A stretch of 54,797 bases of DNA, from positions 1,100,486 through 1,155,282 of the forward strand of contig NZ_DF967965.1 in assembly GCF_001050195.2 (NCBI RefSeq). The letters run 5' to 3'. Numbering within the stretch: the stretch's first letter is position 1; every line of letters starts with the position of its first letter. Shown piece after piece: positions 25,969 to 35,909 of the stretch. Both the position numbers and the translations under genes were made by a program. A model generated the notes under the pieces. It did no database searches, was not told where the DNA came from, and worked only from the letters and a program-made list of their open reading frames with translations. The DNA comes from Anaerolinea thermolimosa. Lineage in GTDB: Bacteria; Chloroflexota; Anaerolineae; Anaerolineales; Anaerolineaceae.

Positions 25969-26556
25969 TCAGGCGCGAAGGAACTGGGTGTAGAGAACCT
26001 GCTCAGGGATTTCAGCGGTCACCGTATCGCCCGTAGAAATGGTGCCCGGGTGTTCCACCCAGGCCACGACACCTCTGCGGTGTACGGCCGCCTTGACAAA
26101 AGCGGCTGCCAGATTGGGGAGGTGTGGAAATTCTTCCTGTAATATTCGTCCGGGGTGCAGGCATGGATCATTTTCACCGTGTACGATGAATACTGCCCCA
26201 CCCGGGAAAATCAACCTGGTGGCGGGTGGGAGGAAGGTGAGAGCGGGAATTCCGCTTATGAGAAGGTTTGCTCCCAACCATTCTGGCTTGATAATGGGGA
26301 TGTTTAAGTCAGTGGCAACCCTCAGCATTTCTTCCTGAGAAATAATGGAGATTTGCCGGGTGTTACGAATTTCTGTCTGGCGAGGGTACTGCGGGTAGCG
26401 CCCATTTGATGGGAAGGTGAAGCCATAGTGGCGGTCGCCGGGAATACCAGCCAGATGCACACGGATGGTATCCTTCCGTGAGCTGGCAATGGAACCGGGA
26501 ACGTCACAGACTAAAACCGCCTCGACTTTTCCACTGACCTTTATGGGATAGTTCAT
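25969..26556 (-). CDS. MOSC-domain protein
   Basis: 195 residues with a MOSC (molybdenum cofactor sulfurase C-terminal) beta-barrel: AGIPGDRHYGFT (about 37-48), NTRQISIISQEEM, EWLGANLLISG and the HGENDPCLHPGRI segment with the conserved cysteine. Related YiiM/YuaD-type proteins act with molybdenum cofactor on N-hydroxylated compounds. The ATG at 26556 has GAAGGTG upstream; a TTG at 26574 is in frame but less likely. Confidence 0.85.
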   Translation of the reverse strand: MNYPIKVSGKVEAVLVCDVPGSIASSRKDTIRVHLAGIPGDRHYGFTFPSNGRYPQYPRQTEIRNTRQISIISQEEMLRVATDLNIPIIKPEWLGANLLISGIPALTFLPPATRLIFPGGAVFIVHGENDPCLHPGRILQEEFPHLPNLAAAFVKAAVHRRGVVAWVEHPGTISTGDTVTAEIPEQVLYTQFLRA

Positions 26557-26701
26557 CACACACCTTCCGGGCAAATGAGTTTGAGATCATATCAAGTATA
26601 CATGAGGGGAAGGATTCAGGGAGTAATCTATTTCAAAAAAGGGCAAAATAGGCTGTTTTTTACCTCAAGGGTTTTTGCGATAATGATCTAATGTTCTACG
26701 A

Positions 26702-26736
26702 ATCAAAAGGGCGGCACTGTAAGCCGCCCTTTTGAT
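26702..26736. terminator. Long perfect hairpin, terminator of the GH3-GH4 operon
   Basis: Fourteen-base perfect stem ATCAAAAGGGCGGC (26702-26715) with GCCGCCCTTTTGAT (26723-26736), seven-base loop. It lies 11 bases past the GH4 stop. The U-rich side CCTTTTGATT serves the minus strand. It could work for both strands. Confidence 0.8.
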
Positions 26737-26747
26737 GATCAAAAGCC

Positions 26748-28073
26748 TCAGGCTTTAAAATGCTTGAACTGGGGCAGATAGGGTCGGTTTATCTCCAGCA
26801 GTTCATTGACCATACTGCGGATTTCGGCCAGGGAAAGCACGGAGGCCGCGAGTGGGTCGTAACAACAGGCCTGATATACCAGGGTGGGGTCACCGGTGAG
26901 CGCCGCTTCGACGGCCATTTCTTCGGTCATTACCGAAAGGTGGTTGAGTGCAACCAGCTGCGGCGGCAACGCTCCCACATGAACAGGATGCAAGCCAGCT
27001 TTATCGACGAAGACAGGCACTTCGACACACACATCATCTGGAAGGTTGGTGATGAGTTTGGTGTTGGGTACATTCCCGTTGAACTGGAAGGTTTCGCCCC
27101 CCTTGATGGCATTGATGATATAGGCTGCATATTCATGCCCCCTTTCAAGGCTGATGGGGGTTTCTTTAGCAAACCACTTTTTGGCCTCTTCCTTCCAGTC
27201 CCCTTCCCGTCTCTGGTATTCTTTGAGGATGTAGGCATGAACGCCCGGGTTCCAGCCAGTGCCATGAGTGCAATATTTTTCGATCAGATCCTGGCGTTTG
27301 CGGAACCACCAGTTGTATTCAGAATTGTGGCCGGAGGATTCGGTCACATAATAACCGAGGGCCTTGAACATTTCATTCCGTACGATCTCTTCGTTGTAGA
27401 TTTCCGGTTTTTCGATGGCCTCTCGCAGTAAGGGGTAGGCATCCTTGCCGTTCCACTCGTACTTCAAATAGAAGGCCTGGTGATTGATCCCGGCACAGGT
27501 GTAGGTTATTTCAGACATGGGCGCGCCAATCCATTTTGCCAGCATCTCGGCAGTACCCTGCACGCTATGGCAAAGCCCTGTGAGCTGGATGTTGCTGGCG
27601 CGGTTCATTGCCCGGCAAAGCATGGCCATCGGGTTGGTGTAGTTGAGCATGAGGGCGTCAGGGCAATATTGTTCCATATCTTTGGCGATGCTGACCATCA
27701 CCGGTATGGTACGCAGAGCCCGGAAAATACCCGCAGTACCACGAGTATCGCCCACGTTGAAGTCCACGTTGTATTTTTTGGGAATCTCAATATCGTGGCG
27801 CCACACATCCGTAGAACCAACCAGAATGGTAACCAGGACGACATCAGCCCCCTTGAGGGCTTCAATGCGATCTTTCGTTGCCCAGACTTTTGCGGGATAG
27901 TTCCCCAACTGGATGATTTTTTGCACCGACTTGAGGGCAAAATCGAGGCGTTCATCATCAATGTCCATGAGGCAAATTTCCGCGTCTCGAAGGAGGGGGA
28001 AGGTGAGAACGTCTCGGACAAGTCCTCGAGTAAAACCAAAACTGCCTGCACCAATGAATGTTATTTTTGTCAT
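26748..28073 (-). CDS. GH4 alpha-galactosidase / alpha-glucosidase (MelA-like)
   Basis: 441 residues, a NAD+- and Mn2+-dependent GH4 glycosidase. NAD-binding [16 protein letters not shown] near the N-terminus, [11 protein letters not shown], the metal-site cysteine in GLCHSVQG and histidine in GINHQAF, and [14 protein letters not shown]. The non-phospho binding site pattern resembles MelA alpha-galactosidases. GGAG precedes the ATG at 28073. It follows the PA14-containing GH3 gene by 57 bases and is probably cotranscribed with it. Confidence 0.88.
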   Translation of the reverse strand: MTKITFIGAGSFGFTRGLVRDVLTFPLLRDAEICLMDIDDERLDFALKSVQKIIQLGNYPAKVWATKDRIEALKGADVVLVTILVGSTDVWRHDIEIPKKYNVDFNVGDTRGTAGIFRALRTIPVMVSIAKDMEQYCPDALMLNYTNPMAMLCRAMNRASNIQLTGLCHSVQGTAEMLAKWIGAPMSEITYTCAGINHQAFYLKYEWNGKDAYPLLREAIEKPEIYNEEIVRNEMFKALGYYVTESSGHNSEYNWWFRKRQDLIEKYCTHGTGWNPGVHAYILKEYQRREGDWKEEAKKWFAKETPISLERGHEYAAYIINAIKGGETFQFNGNVPNTKLITNLPDDVCVEVPVFVDKAGLHPVHVGALPPQLVALNHLSVMTEEMAVEAALTGDPTLVYQACCYDPLAASVLSLAEIRSMVNELLEINRPYLPQFKHFKA

Positions 28074-28130
28074 GCTATCTCCAGGATCCAAGAAATATTC
28101 CGGTTATAACCGGTTGCCAATGAGATGTTA

Positions 28131-30623
28131 TTAAGCCATCGTGAGAGAGGCTTTCAGTCTAATATCGCGGGACGAGCTTCCCACGAGAATCTCAAACTGC
28201 CCACGTTCCACTACCCAGCGAGATTGGTAGGGGTCATAGAAAGCGAAGGCACGCGAATCGAGGGTAAACTTCACCGTCTTGCTCTCGCCTGGAGCCAGGG
28301 CAACCTTGGCGAAGCCTTTTAACTCTTTCGGCGGCCTCGCCAGTGAAGACTCGGGATCGCAGACATACAGCTGCACGACTTCTTTCCCCGCAATGGAGCC
28401 AGTGTTCTTCACGGTGACGCTCACCTCGACCGATTCGCCGATTCGGGCTTCTTGAGGCAGGGTGAGATCACGGTACTCAAAGGTGGTGTACGAAAGGCCG
28501 TGACCGAAGGGGAAGAGCGGTTGAATGTCTTTTTTATCGTAGTATCGGTATCCCACGAAAATGCCTTCTCCGTAGATCACTTCGCGCCCACCGGGGTAAT
28601 TGATGTAAGCCGGTGTGTCTTCCAGCCGACGGGGGAAAGTGACGGTAAGTTTACCAGAGGGGTTTACTTCGCCAAGAAGAATGCGGGCGATAGCATTTCC
28701 ACCTTCCTGGCCGGGGTAATAAGCCTCTACAATGGCAGGTACTTGATCAGCCCAGGGCATTTCTACTGGAGAACCGGCATTCAACACCACGATGGTATGC
28801 GGATTAGCCTGGGCAACCGCCTCGATCAGGCGATCCTGTGGGCCAGGGAGGCGCATGTGGGGACGGTCTGCTCCTTCGCTCTCAAACCCTTCGGGCATAC
28901 CGGCGAAGATGATGGCCACATCACAGGTGGAAGCCAATTGCGCTGCTCTTGCAATGCGTGCGTTCTCGTCTTCCTGATATTTCCGGGAAAGCGCCAGGCG
29001 AGCATGGGCAAAATGCAAATCGTCGTCTTTGAGGAACTCAAGAACAAGTGCATAGGCTTTGCCGGATTCCAGATGCAGGGAATACTCAGCGCGAGTATCT
29101 GTGCGATCCTGAGCCAGATTGGAAGGAAGGGATAGATGTTCCAGGATTTGTTTCCCATCGATGATTACCCGGCATTGGGCTGTGTTGGACAGATACAGGG
29201 TGTATTCGCCGCTTTCAGGCACCTGGAGCCGTCCAGAAGCGCGGAGAGAGAAGCGGGGTGAGGTTACATGTTGTGCGGGAAGGGAGTTGGCCCACATCCA
29301 AAACTCAGTTTTGGGGACGTACAGCACATCGACTGCTTCCCCTTGCAGGTTGGGGTTATCAAAGAACTCAACCTTCAGTCCCTGGCCGGTATCAGTAAGG
29401 GGTTGCAGATAATCCTGACCAATGACAGGTGGGTCTTGCCAGTTATCGCAACCCTTCTCGTAGACAATTTCCACTTTGTTCCCCAGGCGCGCCTCCAGCC
29501 CTTGTAAGGGTGAAACGCGGTACGGAGGATCTACAAAAGACGAACCTCCGCCACCAATACGATCTTCTGCGGCGTTGGGGCCGATTACAGCAATGCGGCG
29601 CAGTCCTTCGGGGCGTAGCGGCAACAGGTTCCCTTCGTTTTTCAACAGGGTGATGGATTCTTCAGCCACCACGCGGGCCAGCTCCTGATGTTGCGGAGAA
29701 TTCACTGAACCTGCTGGAAGGCTGGCTTCATCTTCGAATCTGCCAACCTTGAACAATATGGTCAGAATACGACGCACGGCATCATTTATGTCGGCTTCGT
29801 CAATTTGCCAGATATTCACCCCTTCTTCAAGTAACTGTCCGTAGTATTTAGCAGGGCCTGGCATTTCCAGATCGAGGCCATTTTTCACCGATTCAATGGT
29901 GGTGTGATTGGCGCCCCAGTCTGAGACCACCAATCCTTCGAATCCCCATTCGTTTTTCAAAATCTCGCGAAGGAGATGGCGGTTTTCGCTGGCGTAAACG
30001 CCATTAATGCGGTTGTAAGAACACATCACGGTGTAGGGTTGAGCTTCTTTCACCACCATCTCAAAGTGGGGCAGGTAAATTTCTCGCAGGGTGCGTTCAT
30101 CGACCTGAGAAGAACCCCGGAAGCGTTCCACTTCCTGATTGTTACAGGCGAAGTGCTTAAGGGAGGCCCCCACCCGCCGACTCTGAAGTCCTTTGACCCA
30201 GGCGGTGCCGATTTTTCCGGCGACGAATGGATCTTCGGAGTAGGCTTCAAAATTTCGCCCGGCGAGTGGGTGGCGTACGATATTCACGCATGGACCAAGC
30301 AGGATATCGCATCCCATACCACGGGTTTCTTCAGCAAGTGCGGCGCCAACCTGTTCGATTAACTCGGTGTTCCATGTAGCGGCCATGGATACACCCGTGG
30401 GAAAGCAGGTGGTCGGGCCAGCCTTGCGCCCGGCGTCGGGGTAGCTGGAGCGTACCCCGTGGGGGCCGTCCGTCATGGTCATGGACGGAATTCCCAGGCG
30501 CTCGATCGAGACGGTATGCCAGGCATCTTTCCCGGAAAGGAGGGATACCTTTTCATGCAGAGTCATTTTCTCCAGGAGTGCCTGTACTCGCTCCTGTATG
30601 TCTTGATTGGTGAGATTGGCCAT
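28131..30623 (-). CDS. GH3 beta-glucosidase with PA14 insertion
   Basis: 830 residues. GH3 barrel with TDGPHGVRSS, KHFACNNQE and nucleophile D235 in VVSDWGANH; alpha/beta sandwich interrupted by a PA14 carbohydrate-binding domain (about 400-560, LKVEFFDNPNLQGE onward); fibronectin-III-like C-terminal domain with GKEVVQLYV. PA14 insertions of this kind shape the substrate pocket in BglX/Cel3-like glucosidases. No signal peptide. AAGGAG precedes the ATG. Divergent from the GH38 gene and upstream of GH4 in the same operon. Confidence 0.9.
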   Translation of the reverse strand: MANLTNQDIQERVQALLEKMTLHEKVSLLSGKDAWHTVSIERLGIPSMTMTDGPHGVRSSYPDAGRKAGPTTCFPTGVSMAATWNTELIEQVGAALAEETRGMGCDILLGPCVNIVRHPLAGRNFEAYSEDPFVAGKIGTAWVKGLQSRRVGASLKHFACNNQEVERFRGSSQVDERTLREIYLPHFEMVVKEAQPYTVMCSYNRINGVYASENRHLLREILKNEWGFEGLVVSDWGANHTTIESVKNGLDLEMPGPAKYYGQLLEEGVNIWQIDEADINDAVRRILTILFKVGRFEDEASLPAGSVNSPQHQELARVVAEESITLLKNEGNLLPLRPEGLRRIAVIGPNAAEDRIGGGGSSFVDPPYRVSPLQGLEARLGNKVEIVYEKGCDNWQDPPVIGQDYLQPLTDTGQGLKVEFFDNPNLQGEAVDVLYVPKTEFWMWANSLPAQHVTSPRFSLRASGRLQVPESGEYTLYLSNTAQCRVIIDGKQILEHLSLPSNLAQDRTDTRAEYSLHLESGKAYALVLEFLKDDDLHFAHARLALSRKYQEDENARIARAAQLASTCDVAIIFAGMPEGFESEGADRPHMRLPGPQDRLIEAVAQANPHTIVVLNAGSPVEMPWADQVPAIVEAYYPGQEGGNAIARILLGEVNPSGKLTVTFPRRLEDTPAYINYPGGREVIYGEGIFVGYRYYDKKDIQPLFPFGHGLSYTTFEYRDLTLPQEARIGESVEVSVTVKNTGSIAGKEVVQLYVCDPESSLARPPKELKGFAKVALAPGESKTVKFTLDSRAFAFYDPYQSRWVVERGQFEILVGSSSRDIRLKASLTMA

Positions 30624-30736
30624 GTTTTTTTCTCCTTACGGGGAATTCATTACCCTATCATCCTATCATAACTTAATTAAAACAGGCATGTGATTTAAAT
30701 CTCAAAAATGGGATGATTCTACGAATTGAGGGTAAA

Positions 30737-30753
30737 ATCATTCCGGGAATCAT
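30737..30753. promoter_or_regulatory. 17-base inverted repeat between divergent GH3 and GH38 genes
   Basis: ATcATTCC-g-GGAATcAT: arms of eight with seven matching pairs around a central base. It overlaps a TAAAAT (30733-30738) that may be the GH38 -10 box. Likely operator, owner unknown. Confidence 0.35.
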
Positions 30754-30829
30754 GTTGTGATTTATTTGAAGGCGCTAACGGATACAGGCACCTTATCTCT
30801 TATCAAAATACTCTTTAAGGATGGAGAAA

Positions 30830-33800
30830 ATGGCACTGACACCTGAATGGGAACATCGCATTAAACGTTGGGAAGAAGCGCTCTGGAATAGCATTTATCA
30901 GCCCCTGGGTTCACTGAACCTGGAAGGTTTTTCAACCACGCTCAGGCTAACCCCCGAAAGCGCGGCTGAACAAATTTTTCAACCCATGCCTGCTGGCACA
31001 CCCTGGGGTGGAAAATGGGAGTATGGATGGTTTCGAACCCGACTTGTTACCCCGGAAGGTGCAGCAGGAAAACGGCTGGTTGTTCGGCTGGAACCGGGAG
31101 GTGAGAGCCTGGTGTGGATTAATGGCCGGGTTATGGGGTCGGTGGGCTGGGGGCATCGCGAGATCACGCTGAGCCGTTCAGCCAGAGCAGGGGAGAGCTT
31201 TGATTTATTAATCGAAGCCTATGCCGGTCATGGGCGGATTACCGTAGGAGACGGCCCCAACCTCTGGGGGATGCAAACTGTTCCTGAGCCGCCTGCCCAG
31301 CAAACCCGGGTTGGGGATTGCACGTATGGAGTCTGGCGCGAAGAGGTCTACCAGCTGGCAGTGGATTTTACGACCCTTTTCGAATTACGTGGCCTGCTTG
31401 ATCCGTTAAGCTTGCGGGTTTCTGAAATAGATGAAGGGTTGATGGATGCGACAAGGATCATTGATTTTGAACTTCCTGAAGAGCAGATGCTTGAAACAAT
31501 GCGCGCTGGCCGAGAACGTCTGAAGCCCTTGCTTGCATGCCGGAATGGTTCGACTGCACCCACGTTATTTGCCTTCGGCCATGCGCATATTGATGTGGCG
31601 TGGCTTTGGCCACTCCAGGAGACAGAACGAAAGATTGCCCGTACAGCCATCAACCAGCTGGCACTCATAGAAGAATATCCGGAGTTTCGCTTCTTACAGA
31701 GTCAGCCGCATTTGTACACCATGCTTAAAAAGCACTACCCTGAACTCTATGAACGGTTCACCGCTGCGGTGAGAGCCGGTAAAGTCATAGCCGATGGAGG
31801 GATGTGGGTAGAAGCGGATACCAATATCAGCGGTGGAGAAAGCCTGATTCGGCAAATTCTGTACGGCAAGCAATTTTTCCGGGAAGTGCTCGGTGTGGAC
31901 AGCCGGGTGTTATGGCTGCCGGACGTGTTTGGATATTCCGGTGCCTTACCGCAAATCCTGAAGGGTTGTGGAATGATGGGTTTTACCACCCAGAAAATCA
32001 CCTGGGCTTATGGCGGGGGGGATCCTTTCCCTTACAATACTTTCTGGTGGGTGGGGATTGATGGAACAGAAATCCCTGCGCATATTTTTACCGATTACAA
32101 CAGCCAGACCCGTCCGCGTTTTATTCATGAGCGATGGAATAATCGATTACAGAAAAATGGTATTCAAACGATGATCATGGCATTTGGCTGGGGCGATGGT
32201 GGGGGTGGCCCGGAGCGCGATCATCTTGAGTTCCTGCGCCGCGCGGAAGACCTGGAGGGATTACCCCGGGTTCGGCTCGCTTCTCCAGAGGCTTTCTTTG
32301 AAGATTTACGGCGGCGGGGGTTGCCCAAAGAACGGTATGTTGGAGAGCTCTACTTCCAGGCCCACCGGGGAACGTATACTTCACAGGCGAAAACGAAAAA
32401 GGGGAACCGGAAGAGTGAGTTTGCTCTTCGCGAAGCTGAATTCTGGGCTACAGCCGCCCGTTCATTAAAGGGTTTCGCCTTTGATGCGGTAACTTTACGT
32501 GATGCGTGGACGAAGGTGCTTCTCAACCAGTTCCATGACATTTTGCCCGGTTCTTCGATCCAGCGGGTATATCAGGAAGCTGAAGTTTTACACAGTGAGG
32601 CGATCGCAGAAGCTCAGGAAACAGCCCAAAAAGCGGCTCAGGTGTTGACGGGCGACGGTGAATCGGTGGTGGTATTTAACTCCCTGAACTGGCCGCGAAA
32701 GGTACTGGTAGAGGCCGGAAAGAATGTGGTTGAGGTAGAAGTACCTCCATGCGGGTGGACTACGGTTGAATCAGGGAATTCCGGGAGATCTGCTGAGAGC
32801 GCATCTTCAGCGGGCCTGCTGGCTGATGGCGGTGCTTATCTGGAGAACGACCTCCTTCGCGCCGAGTTCAATGCGAAGGGTGAGCTGGTTTCTCTGGTGG
32901 ATAAAGAAACCGGTCGGCAACAGATGGCCGGGGCCGGAAACCGGTTCTGCATGTATAAAGACGTCCCCGATATCTGGGATGCCTGGGATCTAAATAGCAT
33001 GACCGAGGAATTGCCAGTAGCGCTGCCCGATGATGGGAAGCTTGAGGTGATGATGACTGGACCGCAGGTGGCCCGGTTACGCCTGACCCGAAAATTACTC
33101 CATTCTGAACTAACCCAGATCATCAGCCTGCGAAGGGGGTCGCGGCGAATAGACTTTGCTACCGGTATTGACTGGCAAGAAAGCCATAAGCTTTTGAAAG
33201 TGAACTTCCCGGTTACGATTTGGACGGATGAGGCCATCCATGAGATTCAATTTGGGCATTTGCGCCGCCCCAATCACCGTTCGCGTCCCTATGATGCAGA
33301 TCGGTTCGAGGTTTGCAATCATAAATGGTCAGCCTTGGTTGAAGAGGGGCGGGGTGTGGCGGTGCTCAATGACTGTAAATACGGGCTGAGCGTCAAGGGA
33401 AACAGCATCAACCTGACTTTACTCAAGTCGCCACTGGCGCCCGACATGTACGCTGATAAGGGCTTACAAACCTTCACCTATGCCTTGTATTACTGGAATG
33501 GCTGTCTGTTTGACAGTGGGGTGGTTCAGGAAGCTTACGATTTGAATGTGCCACCTCTGGTGATTCGCGGGGCAGGGGGGACGGGTTCTCTCTTCTCCAT
33601 TGACGCACCCAATATCATCCTTGAAACGGTGAAGCCTGCTGAAGACGGTTCGGGCGATGTCATTCTTCGTCTCTATGAGTCGATGCGGACAGCGACAACG
33701 TGCCAGTTACGCACCGCTTTGCCTTTCAGAAGCGCGGTGGAAACCGATATGCTTGAAGCCCCGATCCACGACCTGGCCAGAGAAGGTGAAGGAATCTCTA

Positions 33801-33850
33801 TGGAGTTTCGTCCCTTTGAGATAAAAACGGTACGCTTGAGGATGCATTAA
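30830..33850 (+). CDS. GH38 alpha-mannosidase
   Basis: About 1006 residues. N-terminal beta domain (1-240), then the GH38 catalytic domain with the zinc-binding GHAHIDVAWLWP segment (about 250-260) and nucleophile D365 in LPDVFGYSGALPQ, a three-helix middle domain containing NQFHDILPGSSI, and C-terminal beta domains. It removes alpha-mannose from oligosaccharides; the Ams1/class II cytoplasmic type fits its length and lack of signal peptide. The ATG at 30830 has AAGG nine bases before it; an in-frame ATG at 30821 is also possible. Convergent with the GGDEF gene. Confidence 0.92.
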   Translation: MALTPEWEHRIKRWEEALWNSIYQPLGSLNLEGFSTTLRLTPESAAEQIFQPMPAGTPWGGKWEYGWFRTRLVTPEGAAGKRLVVRLEPGGESLVWINGRVMGSVGWGHREITLSRSARAGESFDLLIEAYAGHGRITVGDGPNLWGMQTVPEPPAQQTRVGDCTYGVWREEVYQLAVDFTTLFELRGLLDPLSLRVSEIDEGLMDATRIIDFELPEEQMLETMRAGRERLKPLLACRNGSTAPTLFAFGHAHIDVAWLWPLQETERKIARTAINQLALIEEYPEFRFLQSQPHLYTMLKKHYPELYERFTAAVRAGKVIADGGMWVEADTNISGGESLIRQILYGKQFFREVLGVDSRVLWLPDVFGYSGALPQILKGCGMMGFTTQKITWAYGGGDPFPYNTFWWVGIDGTEIPAHIFTDYNSQTRPRFIHERWNNRLQKNGIQTMIMAFGWGDGGGGPERDHLEFLRRAEDLEGLPRVRLASPEAFFEDLRRRGLPKERYVGELYFQAHRGTYTSQAKTKKGNRKSEFALREAEFWATAARSLKGFAFDAVTLRDAWTKVLLNQFHDILPGSSIQRVYQEAEVLHSEAIAEAQETAQKAAQVLTGDGESVVVFNSLNWPRKVLVEAGKNVVEVEVPPCGWTTVESGNSGRSAESASSAGLLADGGAYLENDLLRAEFNAKGELVSLVDKETGRQQMAGAGNRFCMYKDVPDIWDAWDLNSMTEELPVALPDDGKLEVMMTGPQVARLRLTRKLLHSELTQIISLRRGSRRIDFATGIDWQESHKLLKVNFPVTIWTDEAIHEIQFGHLRRPNHRSRPYDADRFEVCNHKWSALVEEGRGVAVLNDCKYGLSVKGNSINLTLLKSPLAPDMYADKGLQTFTYALYYWNGCLFDSGVVQEAYDLNVPPLVIRGAGGTGSLFSIDAPNIILETVKPAEDGSGDVILRLYESMRTATTCQLRTALPFRSAVETDMLEAPIHDLAREGEGISMEFRPFEIKTVRLRMH

Positions 33851-33877
33851 TTCCTGTGTTTGCTTTATGAGGCGAGT

Positions 33878-34960
33878 CTAACCTGGCTCTGCCCATTCAA
33901 CCCGATTGCGGCCATTGTTTTTAGCGCGGTAAAGCGCCACGTCAGCACGATTGACGAGGGTTTTCAGCGTATCGTGGTCATTTGCCAAAGCCACCCCAAA
34001 CGAAAGGGTGATGGGAATGTCATCGGTAAAGGGATGGGCTTCAATAACATCGCGTAAGCGTGTTGTCAATTGATGAACGCGCTGAGGTTGATCTTCAAGG
34101 GCCAGAATGATGAACTCTTCTCCGCCCCAGCGCCCGATGACATCACTGGCGCGTAGTTGAGTATGCAGGCATTCGCCCACCTCTCGTAGAACCCGGTCGC
34201 CGGTCTCGTGGCCGAAGGTGTCGTTAATCCTTTTAAAGTGATCGACATCTGCCAGGATGACGGCCAGTTTTCTTTTATGGAGAAGGTGTTCTTCGAGAAG
34301 TGCGGTTATTGCACGCCGGTTAGGGAGCTGAGTCAGAAGGTCGGTGTAGGCAATATGCTGGATGCGGTCAACTTCTATAATGGTCTGGTTGAGTTCGTCC
34401 TTGGCCCTGGCGAGCAGGAAGATTAATAATGCGATTCCGGCAAGACGAACTTCCAGGCGCACGAATTCTACCCAGAGGGGATGAGAAAACCCCCAGAAAT
34501 ACCATATACCTACTCCCAGGCTCAATGCAGTGATGGTTAAACAATATCCCAGAGCAAGGTCGCGCCGGAAGGTCATAAAACTGAGGATAAAGAGGAACAC
34601 AAATACCCAGAAAATGGCCTCAATTTCAGCCCATTGCTGTTGCGGGTCTTTGTAAAAGAGGAGTAGAAAGATAAATTTGGACATGAAGAGCAGGCTGACT
34701 CCTGCCAGCACGGAGCGCTCAATGATTGTCAGTGGAATCCGTGGCCAGAGGAGGGCAAGGCTCCATATCCACAGGAAAACCATTAAGAGAGGGTAAACCC
34801 AGGCAATAAAAGGGTTTTCTTGATGGTGCTGTAACCAGACCGCCAGAATAGACGGGAAACTGGCCAGTGAAGCCACCAGATAAAAGAGGCGACGCCGTCT
34901 GTCAAATTGCTGATAGAGCCGGTGGACTGTTTCTTCGGGGGATTTTTTGGGTAACGGCAT
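33878..34960 (-). CDS. Membrane-bound diguanylate cyclase (GGDEF)
   Basis: 360 residues. Six or seven hydrophobic helices lie at 26-185, then a GGDEF domain at 200-358. The active site is intact as GGEEF (279-283), and the inhibitory RxxD site is RASD (270-273). NDTFGHETGDRVLRE is the usual preceding block. It would make cyclic di-GMP in response to an unknown membrane signal. GAAGAGA lies before the ATG. It stands alone, convergent with GH38. Confidence 0.92.
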   Translation of the reverse strand: MPLPKKSPEETVHRLYQQFDRRRRLFYLVASLASFPSILAVWLQHHQENPFIAWVYPLLMVFLWIWSLALLWPRIPLTIIERSVLAGVSLLFMSKFIFLLLFYKDPQQQWAEIEAIFWVFVFLFILSFMTFRRDLALGYCLTITALSLGVGIWYFWGFSHPLWVEFVRLEVRLAGIALLIFLLARAKDELNQTIIEVDRIQHIAYTDLLTQLPNRRAITALLEEHLLHKRKLAVILADVDHFKRINDTFGHETGDRVLREVGECLHTQLRASDVIGRWGGEEFIILALEDQPQRVHQLTTRLRDVIEAHPFTDDIPITLSFGVALANDHDTLKTLVNRADVALYRAKNNGRNRVEWAEPG

Positions 34961-35144
34961 TTCTCTTCAGGGGTTAACAAGGCAAAATTCAGGGAAAACT
35001 ACGGCCTGACACGTCAATCGCCGCCTGTGAATAAAGCCCGGGCAGGCTGCTTGAAACGATTTCTTGCAAGGAGGTGCGCTCTCGAGATGCGATTATACTG
35101 GAAGGTTATGCGTTTTTCATGGAAATAGCGGGAACAGGGTTCGG

Positions 35145-35159
35145 AATGAATCCATCAAC
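35145..35159 (+). repeat. 15-base direct repeat, first copy (second at 35237-35251)
   Basis: AATGAATCCATCAAC occurs here and again at 35237-35251, in both cases giving an ATG that starts MNPST. The sequence around the two copies is otherwise unlike. Confidence 0.8.
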
Positions 35160-35241
35160 ACGCAGGTGGCTGAATCCCTCTTTAGAGAGGAAAACTGCTC
35201 TTGAATCCTTTATAGTTTCTTCTGGAGGTAGCTTGAAATGA
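35146..35241 (+). CDS. Upstream ORF overlapping bioY, 31 residues
   Basis: Frame starting MNPSTRRWLNPSLERK and ending at a TGA that overlaps the bioY ATG (ATGA at 35238-35241). AGGG lies seven bases before its ATG, and a TATACT at 35094-35099 could be the promoter. It begins with the same five residues as BioY because of a 15-base duplication. It may couple or limit bioY translation, or be a fortuitous frame. No family recognised. Confidence 0.4.
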   Translation: MNPSTRRWLNPSLERKTALESFIVSSGGSLK

Positions 35242-35825
35242 ATCCATCAACCGTCAAGGAAACCTATTTCCCTTTCGTTGAAGCCCTCTGGCCGAACATT
35301 GATCGTAAACGGGAAGTCATTCTCATCCTGGGATGTAGCTGGTTGATTGCTCTTTCGGCCCAGGTCGTTATTCCACTTCAACCGGTTCCAGTTACTGGCC
35401 AAACCCTGGGTGTCTTACTGGCGGGGGCATTGCTGGGGAGCAAACGTGGAGCCATGACGGTGCTCACTTACCTTCTCCAGGGGGTGTTGGGCCTTCCTGT
35501 TTTTGCGGGAGGAACGAGTGGCCTGGCCAGGGTGTTTGGCCCGACGGGAGGGTATCTCTTGGGGTTTGTGGTAGCGGCATTCGTGGTGGGGTGGCTGAGC
35601 GAAAGGGGATGGGATCGGCGCTTTATCACCATGATTTTCTCCATGTTGATTGGAAATGCGGTCATTTATACTCTGGGCTTACCCTGGCTGGCAATTTATG
35701 TGGGATGGGGATCAGTGATGAAGCTTGGGCTTGTTCCATTTATTGCCGGGGACATACTCAAGGTAATCCTTGCCGCGATGATACTGCCTCAGATCTGGCG
35801 CTGGGTGAAACCCCGAAATGAGTAG
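35238..35825 (+). CDS. bioY: Biotin transporter substrate-binding subunit BioY
   Basis: 195 residues, the S component of an ECF-type biotin transporter, with about six membrane helices. Diagnostic blocks are PLQPVPVTGQTLGVLLAGALLG (written here as its key PVPVTGQT), YLLQGVLGLPVFAGG and GPTGGYLLGF. GGAGG lies nine bases before the ATG. The EcfAT energising genes are not next to it, so it may share a module elsewhere or work alone. Preceded by an overlapping short ORF and followed by a terminator. Confidence 0.93.
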   Translation: MNPSTVKETYFPFVEALWPNIDRKREVILILGCSWLIALSAQVVIPLQPVPVTGQTLGVLLAGALLGSKRGAMTVLTYLLQGVLGLPVFAGGTSGLARVFGPTGGYLLGFVVAAFVVGWLSERGWDRRFITMIFSMLIGNAVIYTLGLPWLAIYVGWGSVMKLGLVPFIAGDILKVILAAMILPQIWRWVKPRNE

Positions 35826-35869
35826 TTGAGTCTGTTCCAGAGATCAGGATAACTTTAGAAAGAGGAGTC

Positions 35870-35901
35870 AACGCGGGGTGCGTTTTTCATCACCCCGCGT
35901 T
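35870..35901. terminator. Terminator between bioY and the P-type ATPase
   Basis: Eleven-base stem AACGCGGGGTG (35870-35880) with CACCCCGCGTT (35891-35901), ten-base loop, followed by TTATT. It can serve both convergent genes. Confidence 0.75.
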
Positions 35902-35909
35902 TATTATGC

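Noticed and set aside
26760-27431. 223-codon plus-strand frame opposite the GH4 gene (and other long opposite-strand frames, for example at 19108-19722 and 27480-28109)
   Set aside because: Shadows of well-identified glycosidase genes, with no family likeness or ribosome binding site.
34961-35237. Riboswitch or BirA operator upstream of bioY
   Set aside because: No TTGTAAAC-type inverted repeat and no recognisable riboswitch core; only the short ORF and its repeat stand out.
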